Notes under the pieces: generated by a model
Database searches by the model: none
Told to the model about the DNA's origin: nothing
Seen by the model: only the letters and a program-made list of their open reading frames with translations
Program-made: the position numbers and the translations under genes
DNA from: DATMNR01 sp963702765
GTDB lineage: Bacteria; Chloroflexota; Ktedonobacteria; Ktedonobacterales; Ktedonobacteraceae
DNA: 64,000 bases
Direction: 5' to 3'
Assembly (NCBI GenBank): GCA_963702765.1
Contig: CAVPEB010000021.1
Coordinates: forward strand, 111,131-175,130
Shown: piece by piece, positions 46,878 to 55,196 of the stretch
How the letters are laid out: every line of letters begins with the position of its first letter
How positions within the stretch are numbered: position 1 is the stretch's first letter

Positions 46878-47102
46878 ATGTTGTGGTGCAATAGTTGAAG
46901 AAAACCAGAGTGCAGAGGACAGAGCCCTTAGCCGGGGTGTGGGGCCGCGCATCTGGGGGATGCAAGAGCGGGTCCCCACTTTTCTCGCTTATCCACCGCC
47001 AGAGGTGGCTGTAGAGGAAGAAGAATAAATAGTTACAACGAATCATAGTATGTGGTCTGTTTTCAGGCCAGATAAAGATTGAAATATACAAAGAGGTAAT
47101 CC

Positions 47103-48254
47103 ATGGTTACAAATCAAGATAGAGGAGCAATCACTGAGGATATAGAAGGATCCGAAGGTTTCAAGACTCAAGAAATGCTGCTCAATATGGGCCCACAGCA
47201 TCCTAGCACTCATGGTGTTTTGCGCCTGGTACTTACGCTTGAAGGAGAAACCGTGGTGGACTGCACGCCAGTCATCGGGTATCTCCATCGAGGAATCGAG
47301 AAAATTCTGGAGAATCGACCTGTCATGGGTGGTATCCGCTACATGGATAACGCAGATTATCTCTCTCCCATGCTCAACGAAATTGCCTACGTAGGTGCAG
47401 TCGAGCAGTTAATGGGCTTAGAGCCACCACGAAGAGCTCAATATATCAGGTTGTTGGTCGGTGAAATGCAACGTATAGCCAGCCACCTTGTAGCTATTGG
47501 GACATATGGACTAGATCTTGGAGCATTTACTCCTGTTTTGTGGTGTTTCCGCGATCGCGAGGGAATTCTTTCTTTATTCGAAGCTCTCGGCGGCAGTCGC
47601 TTCAATGTCAATTACTTACGAGTAGGTGGCGTGTTGCACGATTTTCCAAAGGGGTGGCTTCAGGAATGTGAGGCTTTTCTCGATCAAGAAGAAAAGAATA
47701 TGGCTGAGTTGGAAACGCTGCTCACCGGAAATGAAATATTCGATGCGCGAACCCAGGGTGTAGGTTATATCGATCCGCAACAAGCTATTGCTTATGGACT
47801 TACAGGTCCAATTGCTCGAGCCAGTGGTATTAACTGGGACTTACGCGCCAACCGCCCCTATATGGCCTACCGCGAAGTAGCTGTAAAGGTACAGTTGCGC
47901 CAAGAGGGTGATTGCTTCGCTCGCTATCGAGTGCGCATGCAGGAAATTTGGGAGAGTATTCGCCTCTGCCGTGTAGCGATTGATAGCATGCCGGGAGGAT
48001 CTATTAGTACGCGCACACCCATCGCATTGCGTCCTCCGCGCGGCGAAACCTACTTTGCCATTGAGGGAAGTAAGGGAGAACTGGGCATCTACTTTATCAG
48101 TGATGGTAGTGAATATCCCTGGCGCGCAAAGATACGTGGCCCATCCTTCGTGAATTTACAAATCCTTCCTGAAATATTGCGCGGGCATAAAGTGAGTGAT
48201 GTTATTGCTATTCTAGGTAGCACAGATCTCGTGCTTGGAGAAGTTGATCGCTAA
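47103..48254 (+). CDS. nuoD: NADH-quinone oxidoreductase subunit D
   Basis: 383 residues, full length; the 49 kDa subunit that lines the quinone site of complex I. The quinone-site His/Tyr region is present at LLNMGPQHPSTHGVLRL, followed by GYLHRGIEKILENR, DNADYLSPMLNE, FNVNYLRVGGVLHDFP and, near the C-terminus, PRGETYFAIEGSKGELGIY and SDVIAILGSTDLVLGEVDR. The start ATG 47103 follows AAAGAGGTAATCC. The nuoH gene comes 80 nt downstream. Confidence 0.96.
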   Translation: MVTNQDRGAITEDIEGSEGFKTQEMLLNMGPQHPSTHGVLRLVLTLEGETVVDCTPVIGYLHRGIEKILENRPVMGGIRYMDNADYLSPMLNEIAYVGAVEQLMGLEPPRRAQYIRLLVGEMQRIASHLVAIGTYGLDLGAFTPVLWCFRDREGILSLFEALGGSRFNVNYLRVGGVLHDFPKGWLQECEAFLDQEEKNMAELETLLTGNEIFDARTQGVGYIDPQQAIAYGLTGPIARASGINWDLRANRPYMAYREVAVKVQLRQEGDCFARYRVRMQEIWESIRLCRVAIDSMPGGSISTRTPIALRPPRGETYFAIEGSKGELGIYFISDGSEYPWRAKIRGPSFVNLQILPEILRGHKVSDVIAILGSTDLVLGEVDR

Positions 48255-48334
48255 GTAACTGCCAGGGTCTGGTTATTGCTTGTGATACCGTAATCAGACC
48301 TCTACCAGCGATTCATCGTTAGTGGAGTTATCGT

Positions 48335-49693
48335 ATGTATACAATAATAATGGCTGATAATATAGGGAGCCAGCTCATTAATGGCATCATCTCCTGGTCC
48401 TTTTTACAGTTCATCATTTTCTTCATCTCTGTCTTTGGTTTTGTCCTAACAAGCGCTATCATCTTGATTCTGGCAGAACGTAAGGTTATGGGATGGATGC
48501 AGGACCGTGTTGGGCCTATGCATACTGGTCCATGGGGCCTGTTGCAGACAGTTGCTGATGTTGGCAAACTATTGATGAAAGAAGATATACACGCAGGTTT
48601 AATTGATAAATCCCTTTTCTTGCTTGCGCCATCGGTATTCCTGGCTCCTGTCATTGCTGCTTTTGCTGTAATACCATTCTCACCCTACTTACAACTACCA
48701 GGGGCGCTCCTCGCTACTGGTATCGTCTACTATGTAGCAATGAGTTCGATTGATATTGTCGCTATAGTGATGTCCGGTTGGAGTTCAAATAATAAATACT
48801 CGCTTATAGGAGGGCTGCGAGGTGCGGCCCAGATGATCTCGTATGAGTTACCGCTTGTTTTGTCGCTGGTAGGTGTAGTGATGCTTACAAGCATCCTTGC
48901 TAATTCTGGCATCGGCTCTATTTCTAGCCAACAGATAATAGATTATCAGAGTAGTAGTCTCTGGCCCGGAAAAGGTATCCCTTTCTGGGATTTCATCTTT
49001 CAGGGATTTACTCCATGGGCCTGGTTTTTCCTGGTTCAGCCTCTAATGATCCTTATTTACTACATTTGTGGCCTTGCTGAAACGAACCGCCCTCCTTTCG
49101 ATTTGCCAGAAGCGGAGTCCGAACTCGTTGCCGGTTATCTCACCGAGTACAGCGGCATGCGCTGGGCTTTATTCTACCTGGGTGAATATGGCAATATGAC
49201 GATCGTTTCGGCCATTGCTGTGACGCTTTTCCTTGGTGGATGGTCAGGTCCCGGGGTTGGTTTCCTGACTGCCTCTGGTATGGCATTTGGCTGGCAGCTT
49301 TTGGGAAATATACTGGGTATCGGCTACTTCGTTACCAAAGTATATATGCTTTGTTTTGTCTTCATCTGGGTCAGAAGCACCCTGCCGCGTTTGCGCGCAG
49401 ACCAGCTTATGCAGTTTACGTGGTTGATCCTTATTCCAGTTACCCTGGGTAATATAGTGATAACAGCCCTGATCTTTCTCATTCTGAACAGCTTTGGGTT
49501 GTCCAACCTGTTCTTCCTCATCGTGCTTGGCATTGTCAACTTTATCATGCTTGTCGGGTTCATCTTGATTATTAGTCGTGCTACAGTTGCTACAACTCGT
49601 CGTGCTCAGGCACCGGCTATTCTCGCTCAACGTCGCGCTGAAGCAGCACAACTCCCTGAGCGTGCTGGAGTTGCTGGAAGCGGGCAGAAGTAG
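48335..49693 (+). CDS. nuoH: NADH-quinone oxidoreductase subunit H
   Basis: 452 residues with about eight membrane helices; forms the membrane part of the quinone chamber of complex I. Signatures: ERKVMGWMQDRVGPMHTGPWG (in two parts), LKEDIHAG-type MKEDIHAGLIDKSLF, AETNRPPFDLPEAESELVAG and YSGMRWALFYLGEYGNM. It is longer than the usual ~330-430 residues, through inserts and a charged cytoplasmic C-terminal tail (RRAQAPAILAQRRAEAAQLP). ATG 48335 follows GGAG by 7 nt. No nuoI follows; the next gene is unrelated. Confidence 0.95.
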   Translation: MYTIIMADNIGSQLINGIISWSFLQFIIFFISVFGFVLTSAIILILAERKVMGWMQDRVGPMHTGPWGLLQTVADVGKLLMKEDIHAGLIDKSLFLLAPSVFLAPVIAAFAVIPFSPYLQLPGALLATGIVYYVAMSSIDIVAIVMSGWSSNNKYSLIGGLRGAAQMISYELPLVLSLVGVVMLTSILANSGIGSISSQQIIDYQSSSLWPGKGIPFWDFIFQGFTPWAWFFLVQPLMILIYYICGLAETNRPPFDLPEAESELVAGYLTEYSGMRWALFYLGEYGNMTIVSAIAVTLFLGGWSGPGVGFLTASGMAFGWQLLGNILGIGYFVTKVYMLCFVFIWVRSTLPRLRADQLMQFTWLILIPVTLGNIVITALIFLILNSFGLSNLFFLIVLGIVNFIMLVGFILIISRATVATTRRAQAPAILAQRRAEAAQLPERAGVAGSGQK

Positions 49694-49820
49694 AAGTATG
49701 GGTATATCTCGAAAATTGTAAGCAGAAGACAAATAGACTTTCAGCTTTGCTTGCTTATTTACTGACCAGGTGTCCTTGATAAACTGGATAGTATTGCATG
49801 GCTCTTGATATTCTATACAT

Positions 49821-50342
49821 ATGAATAAGTCAAAACTGATTCTTATTTCTGGATTACCAGGTTCTGGTAAAAGTACTTTGGCAGAAGGTCTTGCAGCAAA
49901 GCTATCAATACCACTCTTTTCAGTTGACCCAATAGAATCTTCTCTTATCAGAAGTGGCCTCAAAAGAAGCTTTGAAACAGGATTAGCTGCATATGTAGTG
50001 ACCGAAACTCTAGCTGGTGAACAACTCAATCTTGGATTGTCTGTCATAATTGATGCAGTAAGTCCAGTAAAAGAAGCGAGAGACATGTGGCACAACCTGG
50101 TACACGTAGAGAATGCAACGTTGATTATTATTGAGTGTGTCCTGGCGAAAGAAATTCATAAGAAAAGAATTGAATCCCGAAGAAGAAATATGTTTGGAAT
50201 TCGGGAAGTTACGTGGGATGACGTAGAAAATCGGCGTAAAATATATTTGCCGTGGAAAGAAGAGAGATTAGTGTTAAACACTTCTAGTACCAACGAAAAA
50301 AATGTCCAGGAAGCTTTAGATTATATATATCTAAAGGAATGA
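49821..50342 (+). CDS. P-loop kinase-like ATP-binding protein
   Basis: 173 residues with a Walker A motif GLPGSGKSTLAEGLA and a LID-type basic helix (KRIESRRRNMFG), the arrangement of small kinases of the AAA_33/gluconate kinase/zeta-toxin group. VIIDAVSPVKEARDMWHNL corresponds to the second Asp strand. The substrate is unknown. It is AT-rich compared with its neighbours, which may hint at a foreign origin. No antitoxin-like gene is next to it. The following ~150 nt before the convergent PAP2-like gene hold nothing recognisable. Confidence 0.75.
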   Translation: MNKSKLILISGLPGSGKSTLAEGLAAKLSIPLFSVDPIESSLIRSGLKRSFETGLAAYVVTETLAGEQLNLGLSVIIDAVSPVKEARDMWHNLVHVENATLIIIECVLAKEIHKKRIESRRRNMFGIREVTWDDVENRRKIYLPWKEERLVLNTSSTNEKNVQEALDYIYLKE

Positions 50343-50489
50343 GAACGATGAGGGAGCTATGGATAACATATTCTGCCATTGAACATGTTACCCATCAGTT
50401 TGAACTGCCAGCCTTGTTCCACTTCTTGTCTGTTTCTTGCTGGCTTGTACACAAAATTCGGAATGAATCAGAATCCATCCAGTGCTGTT

Positions 50490-51140
50490 TTAATTCACTC
50501 CTCTTATCTTCAAAATTACTAGCGATAATACAATACCAGCAAGCGAACCTGCTATTACTTGCGAGACTGTATGGCGGCGAAGAACCACACGCGACCAACT
50601 CACGAATATGAGCAAAATGAATAATGGCAGCATCACTGCACCATATAAGACAGTAAGCATGGTTGCTACACCACCAAATGATGAAGTGTGCATACTGATC
50701 TTCCACCACAAGGTGATCACCATCATAATAATGCCACTGAACACGGTAATAATCATCACAGTTTGTAAATTCCTCGGTGCGTCCGTAAGAGAAAGAATAA
50801 TCCATCCAATCGTGGCCGAAACAATGCCAAATATGAATGGTCCAACTCTCTGAGATCTGCGGCTAACGTCAATATCGGAAAGTATGCCCAGCCGCACACC
50901 GATGATGATATAAAGAAGAGGTCCAACACTAAGAAAGAAAAGCGTTATACATGCGAAAAGTAAGGCCGATAGTTTATCTTGGGCCTGGTAGAAAGCTACC
51001 AATAGTATAAATGGCAAAGAAATCGTGGCTGGAGCCAGAATATTAGACACGTGGCGGGCAATACGCACTCGTTTTATGTTCTCTGCTGGCGTCTCCAGTA
51101 TTGTTCGTTCGTCTGCACCATCAGTTAATTGTTCCTGCAT
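50490..51140 (-). CDS. PAP2-superfamily-like membrane protein
   Basis: 216 residues with about six membrane helices. Three weak PAP2 phosphatase motifs are visible in order: RRSQRVGPF (for K-x6-R-P), SMHTSSFGG (for P-S-G-H) and SRVVLRRHTVSQV (for S-R-x5-H-x3-D). The terminal Asp of the last motif is Gln, so catalytic ability is uncertain. Undecaprenyl-pyrophosphate or lipid phosphates would be the expected substrates. It lies 12 nt after murI on the same strand, which suits a role near cell-wall lipid recycling; that is inference. Confidence 0.7.
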   Translation of the reverse strand: MQEQLTDGADERTILETPAENIKRVRIARHVSNILAPATISLPFILLVAFYQAQDKLSALLFACITLFFLSVGPLLYIIIGVRLGILSDIDVSRRSQRVGPFIFGIVSATIGWIILSLTDAPRNLQTVMIITVFSGIIMMVITLWWKISMHTSSFGGVATMLTVLYGAVMLPLFILLIFVSWSRVVLRRHTVSQVIAGSLAGIVLSLVILKIRGVN

Positions 51141-51152
51141 GAATCTCCCTGA

Positions 51153-52070
51153 TTATAATTTAGCCTGTTGTACGTTAACGGAATAACCTAAGAGCTTGGT
51201 CGCAACATTACGAAAAACTTCGGCGTCTCCGCTACACCACACCTCGAGCTTTCCAAAATGTGCGATGTTTGAATTGTCAGGTTGAATCAATCCCTCCGCG
51301 TCCAGCACATAATGAGTGCGACGTGCCACTGCATTACTGCTGTCAATGACATGTATTTTATGATAGGTTACACGTTCAATGACAGGCCGCAGCGCAGGGA
51401 AATGGGTACAGCCTAACACGATTACATCTACATCTTCCTTTATTATCGGATCTAAGACCCGCTTGACCGTTTCTTCAACAACAAGACCATCTATTTCTCC
51501 CTTTTCAACCAGGGTCACAAGTTCGGGACAACCAACAGCAAATGCTTGTATTCCGTCTGCAACTGCAAAATCATCGATCAGTTGTTTCAGGTAAGTAGCT
51601 TTGGCCGCCTGATGAGTAGCGACAATGCCAATACGACCTTTTTTTGTGACACGTGCGGCTGGCTTTACTGCCGGAATGACACCTACAAATCGTATAGATG
51701 TAAAAGTGGCTCGTAAACTATTGAGTGCCGCTTGTGAGGCTGTATTACAGGCTACTACGATGAGCTTCACTCCCTGTTCAATCAGAAAACCACAGGCTTG
51801 AATCGACAGTTCTGTGATTTCGGCGTCATCGCGCATGCCGTAAGGACAATTCGCTGTATCACCGAAATAGACATAGTTTTCATAAGGCAATTCTTGTCGC
51901 AGGGCCGATAGGATCGTTAAGCCTCCAACGCCCGAATCAAAGACCCCAATAGGAGCCTCAGCTGTTCCTGATAAACTGGATTTTTCCTGGTCAAGTGTAT
52001 ATGGACTGCGTTCAGAATCACGAGCAGGTTGTGTGATGTGCTGCCTGGTATCCTGATTCCAATAATTCAT
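51153..52070 (-). CDS. murI: Glutamate racemase
   Basis: About 305 residues. Converts L- to D-glutamate for peptidoglycan. The two catalytic Cys are in VVACNTASQAAL and VIVLGCTHFPAL; the substrate loops IGVFDSGVGGLTIL and YFGDTANCPYGM are typical. An N-terminal extension of ~38 residues without a motif precedes the core. ATG 52070 or GTG 52076 may start it; neither has a strong ribosome site, in keeping with coupling to the mutase gene that ends 9-15 nt upstream. Its place after methylmalonyl-CoA mutase in an operon is unusual. Confidence 0.95.
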   Translation of the reverse strand: MNYWNQDTRQHITQPARDSERSPYTLDQEKSSLSGTAEAPIGVFDSGVGGLTILSALRQELPYENYVYFGDTANCPYGMRDDAEITELSIQACGFLIEQGVKLIVVACNTASQAALNSLRATFTSIRFVGVIPAVKPAARVTKKGRIGIVATHQAAKATYLKQLIDDFAVADGIQAFAVGCPELVTLVEKGEIDGLVVEETVKRVLDPIIKEDVDVIVLGCTHFPALRPVIERVTYHKIHVIDSSNAVARRTHYVLDAEGLIQPDNSNIAHFGKLEVWCSGDAEVFRNVATKLLGYSVNVQQAKL

Positions 52071-52084
52071 ATTCACGATATACT

Positions 52085-53752
52085 CTACTCGATACTACGA
52101 AACTCATGCTGTTCGCCAAAAACATGACGCATAGCATCACTAATCTCCCCGAGAGTCGCATATGCTTCAACAGCGTCAATAATCAAGGGCATCAAGTTTG
52201 TTGTACTCCTGGCTCCTCTCTCAAGAGCAGCTAAAACCTGCTCCACATGTTCGTTGTCTCGCTTCTGCCGTAGCGATGCTAACTTTGCCGCCTGTCGCTT
52301 GCCAACTTCAGGATCAACACGCAAGAGCGTGGGCCGTTCTTCGTTTTCCAGAATAAAACGGTTAACTCCGACAACAACAGTTCTTTCTTCTTCTAAAGAA
52401 CGTTGATACGTATATGCTGCTTGTTCTATCTCCGCCTGCATAAAACCATGTTCAATGGCATGCACGCTGCCTCCCAAAGCGTCGATTCGCTGGATGTAAT
52501 CCCATGCTTGTTGCTCAATGCAATTCGTCAAGAATTCGACATAGTACGAGCCAGCAAGCGGGTCTACCACATCTGCAACACCGCTCTCGTATCCCAGAAT
52601 TTGCTGTGTGCGAAGCGCAATACGCACAGCCTCTTCAGTTGGAAGTGAAAGCGCCTCGTCTTTGGAATTTGTATGGAGTGACTGTGTGCCTCCAAGCACA
52701 GCCGCAAGCGCCTGGTAGGCAGTTCGCACAATATTGTTATCTGGCTGTTGAGCTGTTAATGTTGAACCTGCTGTCTGGGTGTGGAAGCGAAGCATCATTG
52801 AGCGCGGATCCTGAGCGTGAAAGCGTTCTCGCATAATGTGAGCCCACATACGACGGGCGGCGCGGAACTTGGCAACCTCTTCGAACAGATTATTGTGGCT
52901 GTTGAAGAAGAACGAAAGCTGACCTGCAAACGTGTCAACATCAAGCCCAGCGTCAATTGCTGCCTGTACATAAGTTATAGCGTTTGAAAGCGTGAAGGCA
53001 ACTTCTTGCACAGCCGTCGAACCTGCCTCTCGCACATGATAACCACTGATACTAATAGTATTCCAACGGGGCAGATTTTCAGCACAGTAACGAAATATAT
53101 CAGTGATGATGCGCATTGAGTGCTGGGGCGGATAAATATATGTACCGCGTGCAATATACTCCTTCAACACATCGTTTTGCACTGTTCCGCTTAACTTGCG
53201 TGTTTCAGCACCCTGTTTTTTCGCAACAGCGATATAGAGTGCTAGCAGAACACTAGCAGTGGCATTAATTGTCATTGACGTGCTGATGCGATCCAATGGT
53301 AAACCATTCAGTAGGGTTTCCATGTCTTCGAGGCTAGAGATTGAGACACCTACTTTGCCAACTTCCCCTTCTGATAAAGGATGATCGGCGTCATAACCCA
53401 TTTGTGTAGGCAGATCGAAAGCGACAGAGAGACCTGTCGTCCCCTGTGAAAGTAAATAATGGTAACGTTTGTTGGATTCCTCAGCTGTTGCAAACCCTGC
53501 ATATTGACGCATTGTCCATAGGCGTGATCGATACATGCCTGGATGAATTCCACGGGTGAAAGGAAATTCGCCGGGGTAGCCAAGTTTCGATTGCGTGTTA
53601 TAGTCTGCCAGATTTTCTTCTGTAGCCAGATCTGGCACTTCAATATCAGAGCTTGTTAAAAAGTGTTGCTTGCGCTCCTCAGACTTTTCTTTCGCTCTGC
53701 GTTCTGTAGACTGGCGCCACTCATCAGCGCTTTTACTTTCATGTGAATTCAT
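52085..53752 (-). CDS. Methylmalonyl-CoA mutase large (catalytic) subunit
   Basis: 555 residues, the catalytic barrel without the cobalamin domain. Substrate-selecting residues are Tyr in MRQYAGFATA and Arg in KEYIARGTYIY, matching methylmalonyl-CoA mutase (Y89, R207 in the Propionibacterium enzyme) and unlike the paralog at 21131. Other motifs: FTRGIHPGMYRSRLWTMR, SISGYHVREAGSTAVQE, AVLGGTQSLHTNSKDEAL. GGGAGGA lies 7 nt before ATG 53752. A separate B12-binding subunit is required and is not in the window. The biotin carrier gene is 48 nt upstream, so propionyl-CoA carboxylation and mutation to succinyl-CoA are probably co-regulated. Confidence 0.93.
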   Translation of the reverse strand: MNSHESKSADEWRQSTERRAKEKSEERKQHFLTSSDIEVPDLATEENLADYNTQSKLGYPGEFPFTRGIHPGMYRSRLWTMRQYAGFATAEESNKRYHYLLSQGTTGLSVAFDLPTQMGYDADHPLSEGEVGKVGVSISSLEDMETLLNGLPLDRISTSMTINATASVLLALYIAVAKKQGAETRKLSGTVQNDVLKEYIARGTYIYPPQHSMRIITDIFRYCAENLPRWNTISISGYHVREAGSTAVQEVAFTLSNAITYVQAAIDAGLDVDTFAGQLSFFFNSHNNLFEEVAKFRAARRMWAHIMRERFHAQDPRSMMLRFHTQTAGSTLTAQQPDNNIVRTAYQALAAVLGGTQSLHTNSKDEALSLPTEEAVRIALRTQQILGYESGVADVVDPLAGSYYVEFLTNCIEQQAWDYIQRIDALGGSVHAIEHGFMQAEIEQAAYTYQRSLEEERTVVVGVNRFILENEERPTLLRVDPEVGKRQAAKLASLRQKRDNEHVEQVLAALERGARSTTNLMPLIIDAVEAYATLGEISDAMRHVFGEQHEFRSIE

Positions 53753-53800
53753 GCAAATCCTCCCTCAGTTTGCCAATGCATTATAACATATGGGAGGATG

Positions 53801-54361
53801 TTAAACCGCACTCACCACTACTAGCACATCTCCCTGATTTACTGTTTGACCTTTGTTTACTCTGATCTCTTTAATTTTGCCAGAAATAGGTGCAGCAAGA
53901 TCATTCTCCATTTTCATAGCTTCGAGTATCACAACAGTTTGACCTCGTTCGACATCAGACCCGGCATTTATAGGAAGCCCTAGCACCAGACCCGGCATCG
54001 GGGCGCGAACCATGGCCTCTCCAAATTCGTGGGCGCTACGTATCGACCCTGCTAAAGTCTTCTCTCGTTCATCCTCTACAGAAATCTCGAAGCGTCGTCC
54101 TGCAATCAGAACCTCGTAGCGATATCCGGTTACATCAGGTTTGTTGACACGATGAGCCAGAACCTCGTATGATTTGCCCCCGATGAGCAAACTATATCGT
54201 CCGCCAATCTTGCTTTGTAATTGAGGACTCATTGCAAGTGTGGCAATTTGTTGCCAATCAATCTCAAACCGCTTCTCGTCAATTTTGATTTCTCTCTGGG
54301 GACTATTTTCCCCCGTATCAACTATATAAGACTTTTCAGCAACATTAGAAATATAGGCCAT
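53801..54361 (-). CDS. Biotin carboxyl carrier protein (acyl-CoA carboxylase type)
   Basis: About 186 residues. The C-terminal biotinyl domain (~115-186) has the biotinylation motif EAMKMENDLAAP with the target Lys, preceded by PMPGLVLGLPINAGSDVERG. The N-terminal part (~25-110) resembles the BT/linker domain of acyl-CoA carboxylase alpha chains, so this looks like a free C-terminal piece of such a chain rather than a classic AccB. ATG 54361 has GGAGG 7 nt upstream; a start at 54397 would lie in the promoter -10. It heads the operon with methylmalonyl-CoA mutase, which points to propionyl-CoA carboxylase. The biotin carboxylase and carboxyltransferase genes are elsewhere. Confidence 0.9.
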   Translation of the reverse strand: MAYISNVAEKSYIVDTGENSPQREIKIDEKRFEIDWQQIATLAMSPQLQSKIGGRYSLLIGGKSYEVLAHRVNKPDVTGYRYEVLIAGRRFEISVEDEREKTLAGSIRSAHEFGEAMVRAPMPGLVLGLPINAGSDVERGQTVVILEAMKMENDLAAPISGKIKEIRVNKGQTVNQGDVLVVVSAV

Positions 54362-54396
54362 GCGCGAACCTCCAATCTCCCAGATCATATATCGCA

Positions 54397-54449
54397 ATTA
54401 TATCACTAAAAATTCTAACACTTCTCTAACACTTCTCCTATGCACTTCT
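54397..54449 (-). promoter_or_regulatory. Promoter with 11-bp direct repeats for the biotin carrier/mutase operon
   Basis: On the minus strand a TATAAT (54402-54397) lies ~36 nt before ATG 54361. The -35 zone is not consensus but is covered by two exact tandem copies of AGAAGTGTTAG (54436-54426 and 54425-54415) and a partial third (AGAAGTG, 54449-54443). Direct repeats at this place suggest binding of a regulator. Confidence 0.6.
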
Positions 54450-54525
54450 AATACAGCCTGTGAGATACTCTATGGTGGAAGTTAAACGGGCAATATCAGT
54501 ATAAGATCATACTCAGGTGAGAGAA

Positions 54526-54750
54526 ATGTACACAGACGATGTTCAACAAGATAGAAAACATCAACAATCGAATGCTCAGCATCAGGTTGTCCGTTGCGCA
54601 AATTGTGACATCGAAATTCTCTGGCCTCCGACAGTCGTTCAGGGAAAGCCTTTCTGCTGCACTGGCTGTGCGGCTGGTGGTCCCTGCAACTGCGATTACT
54701 CACTCCATCGTTCGGTTACGATTGCAGGTGTGGTTCACTATCTTGACTGA
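54526..54750 (+). CDS. Small Cys-rich, probable metal-binding protein
   Basis: About 74 residues. Eight Cys are arranged as C-x2-C (VRCANCDIEI), then CCTGCAAGGPCNCDY, a pattern C-C-x2-C-x5-C-x-C-x-Y seen in zinc-ribbon-like bacterial proteins that I cannot name with certainty. The N-terminus (MYTDDVQQDRKHQQSNAQHQ) is hydrophilic. ATG 54526 is preceded by AGGTGAG. Another start, GTG 54517, is in frame. It lies 127 nt before groES; a shared transcript is possible. A redox or metal-binding role is only a guess. Confidence 0.6.
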   Translation: MYTDDVQQDRKHQQSNAQHQVVRCANCDIEILWPPTVVQGKPFCCTGCAAGGPCNCDYSLHRSVTIAGVVHYLD

Positions 54751-54876
54751 AATTGCATAATGCCCGTTGACACATATTTTCATTTCTTCTCTCCTGATGT
54801 TTGTGGAGCAAAATAGATGCGCCAGCATCGTTGGAGGGAAGGATTTGGAACAATTCTTTGAAAAGGAGAATATGTC

Positions 54877-55170
54877 GTGGAGAAAAAAATTCGTCCTGTT
54901 GGCGACCGCGTGGTCGTAAAACCCGCTGCTAAAGAAGAAATCACAAAGAGCGGAATTGTCATTCCCGATACCGCTAAAGAGAAACCCCAGGAAGGAACTG
55001 TGGTGGCTGTCGGCAGTGGACGTTTGTTGGATAATGGTGATCGCGCTCCCATCGATGTTCGCGAGGGCGATCGTATCCTGTTCGCTAAGTACGGCGGCAC
55101 AGAGTTTAAACTGGATGGCGAAGAGTATCTTGTTCTCAAAGAGAACGACATTCTTGCCATTATTGGCTAG
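54877..55170 (+). CDS. groES: Co-chaperonin GroES
   Basis: 97 residues. Forms the heptameric lid of GroEL. Starts IRPVGDRVVVKP, has the mobile loop KEEITKSGIVIPDTAKEKP with the G-I-V/I-x-P contact for GroEL, and ends ENDILAII. The start is GTG 54877 with AAAGGAG 8 nt upstream; a nearby ATG at 54871 is out of frame. groEL starts 26 nt downstream. No CIRCE element (TTAGCACTC-N9-GAGTGCTAA) is found upstream, so HrcA control is not supported here. Confidence 0.97.
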   Translation: MEKKIRPVGDRVVVKPAAKEEITKSGIVIPDTAKEKPQEGTVVAVGSGRLLDNGDRAPIDVREGDRILFAKYGGTEFKLDGEEYLVLKENDILAIIG

Positions 55171-55196
55171 CTTAGAAAAAAGAGAGGTAAAATCAT

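Noticed and set aside
45757..47102. Hidden nuoB in another frame
   Set aside because: No frame shows the CC-x(n)-C-x(n)-C pattern of NuoB; nuoC and the small membrane protein fill the space.
54398..54876. CIRCE element for HrcA control of groESL
   Set aside because: No TTAGCACTC-N9-GAGTGCTAA or close variant on either strand.
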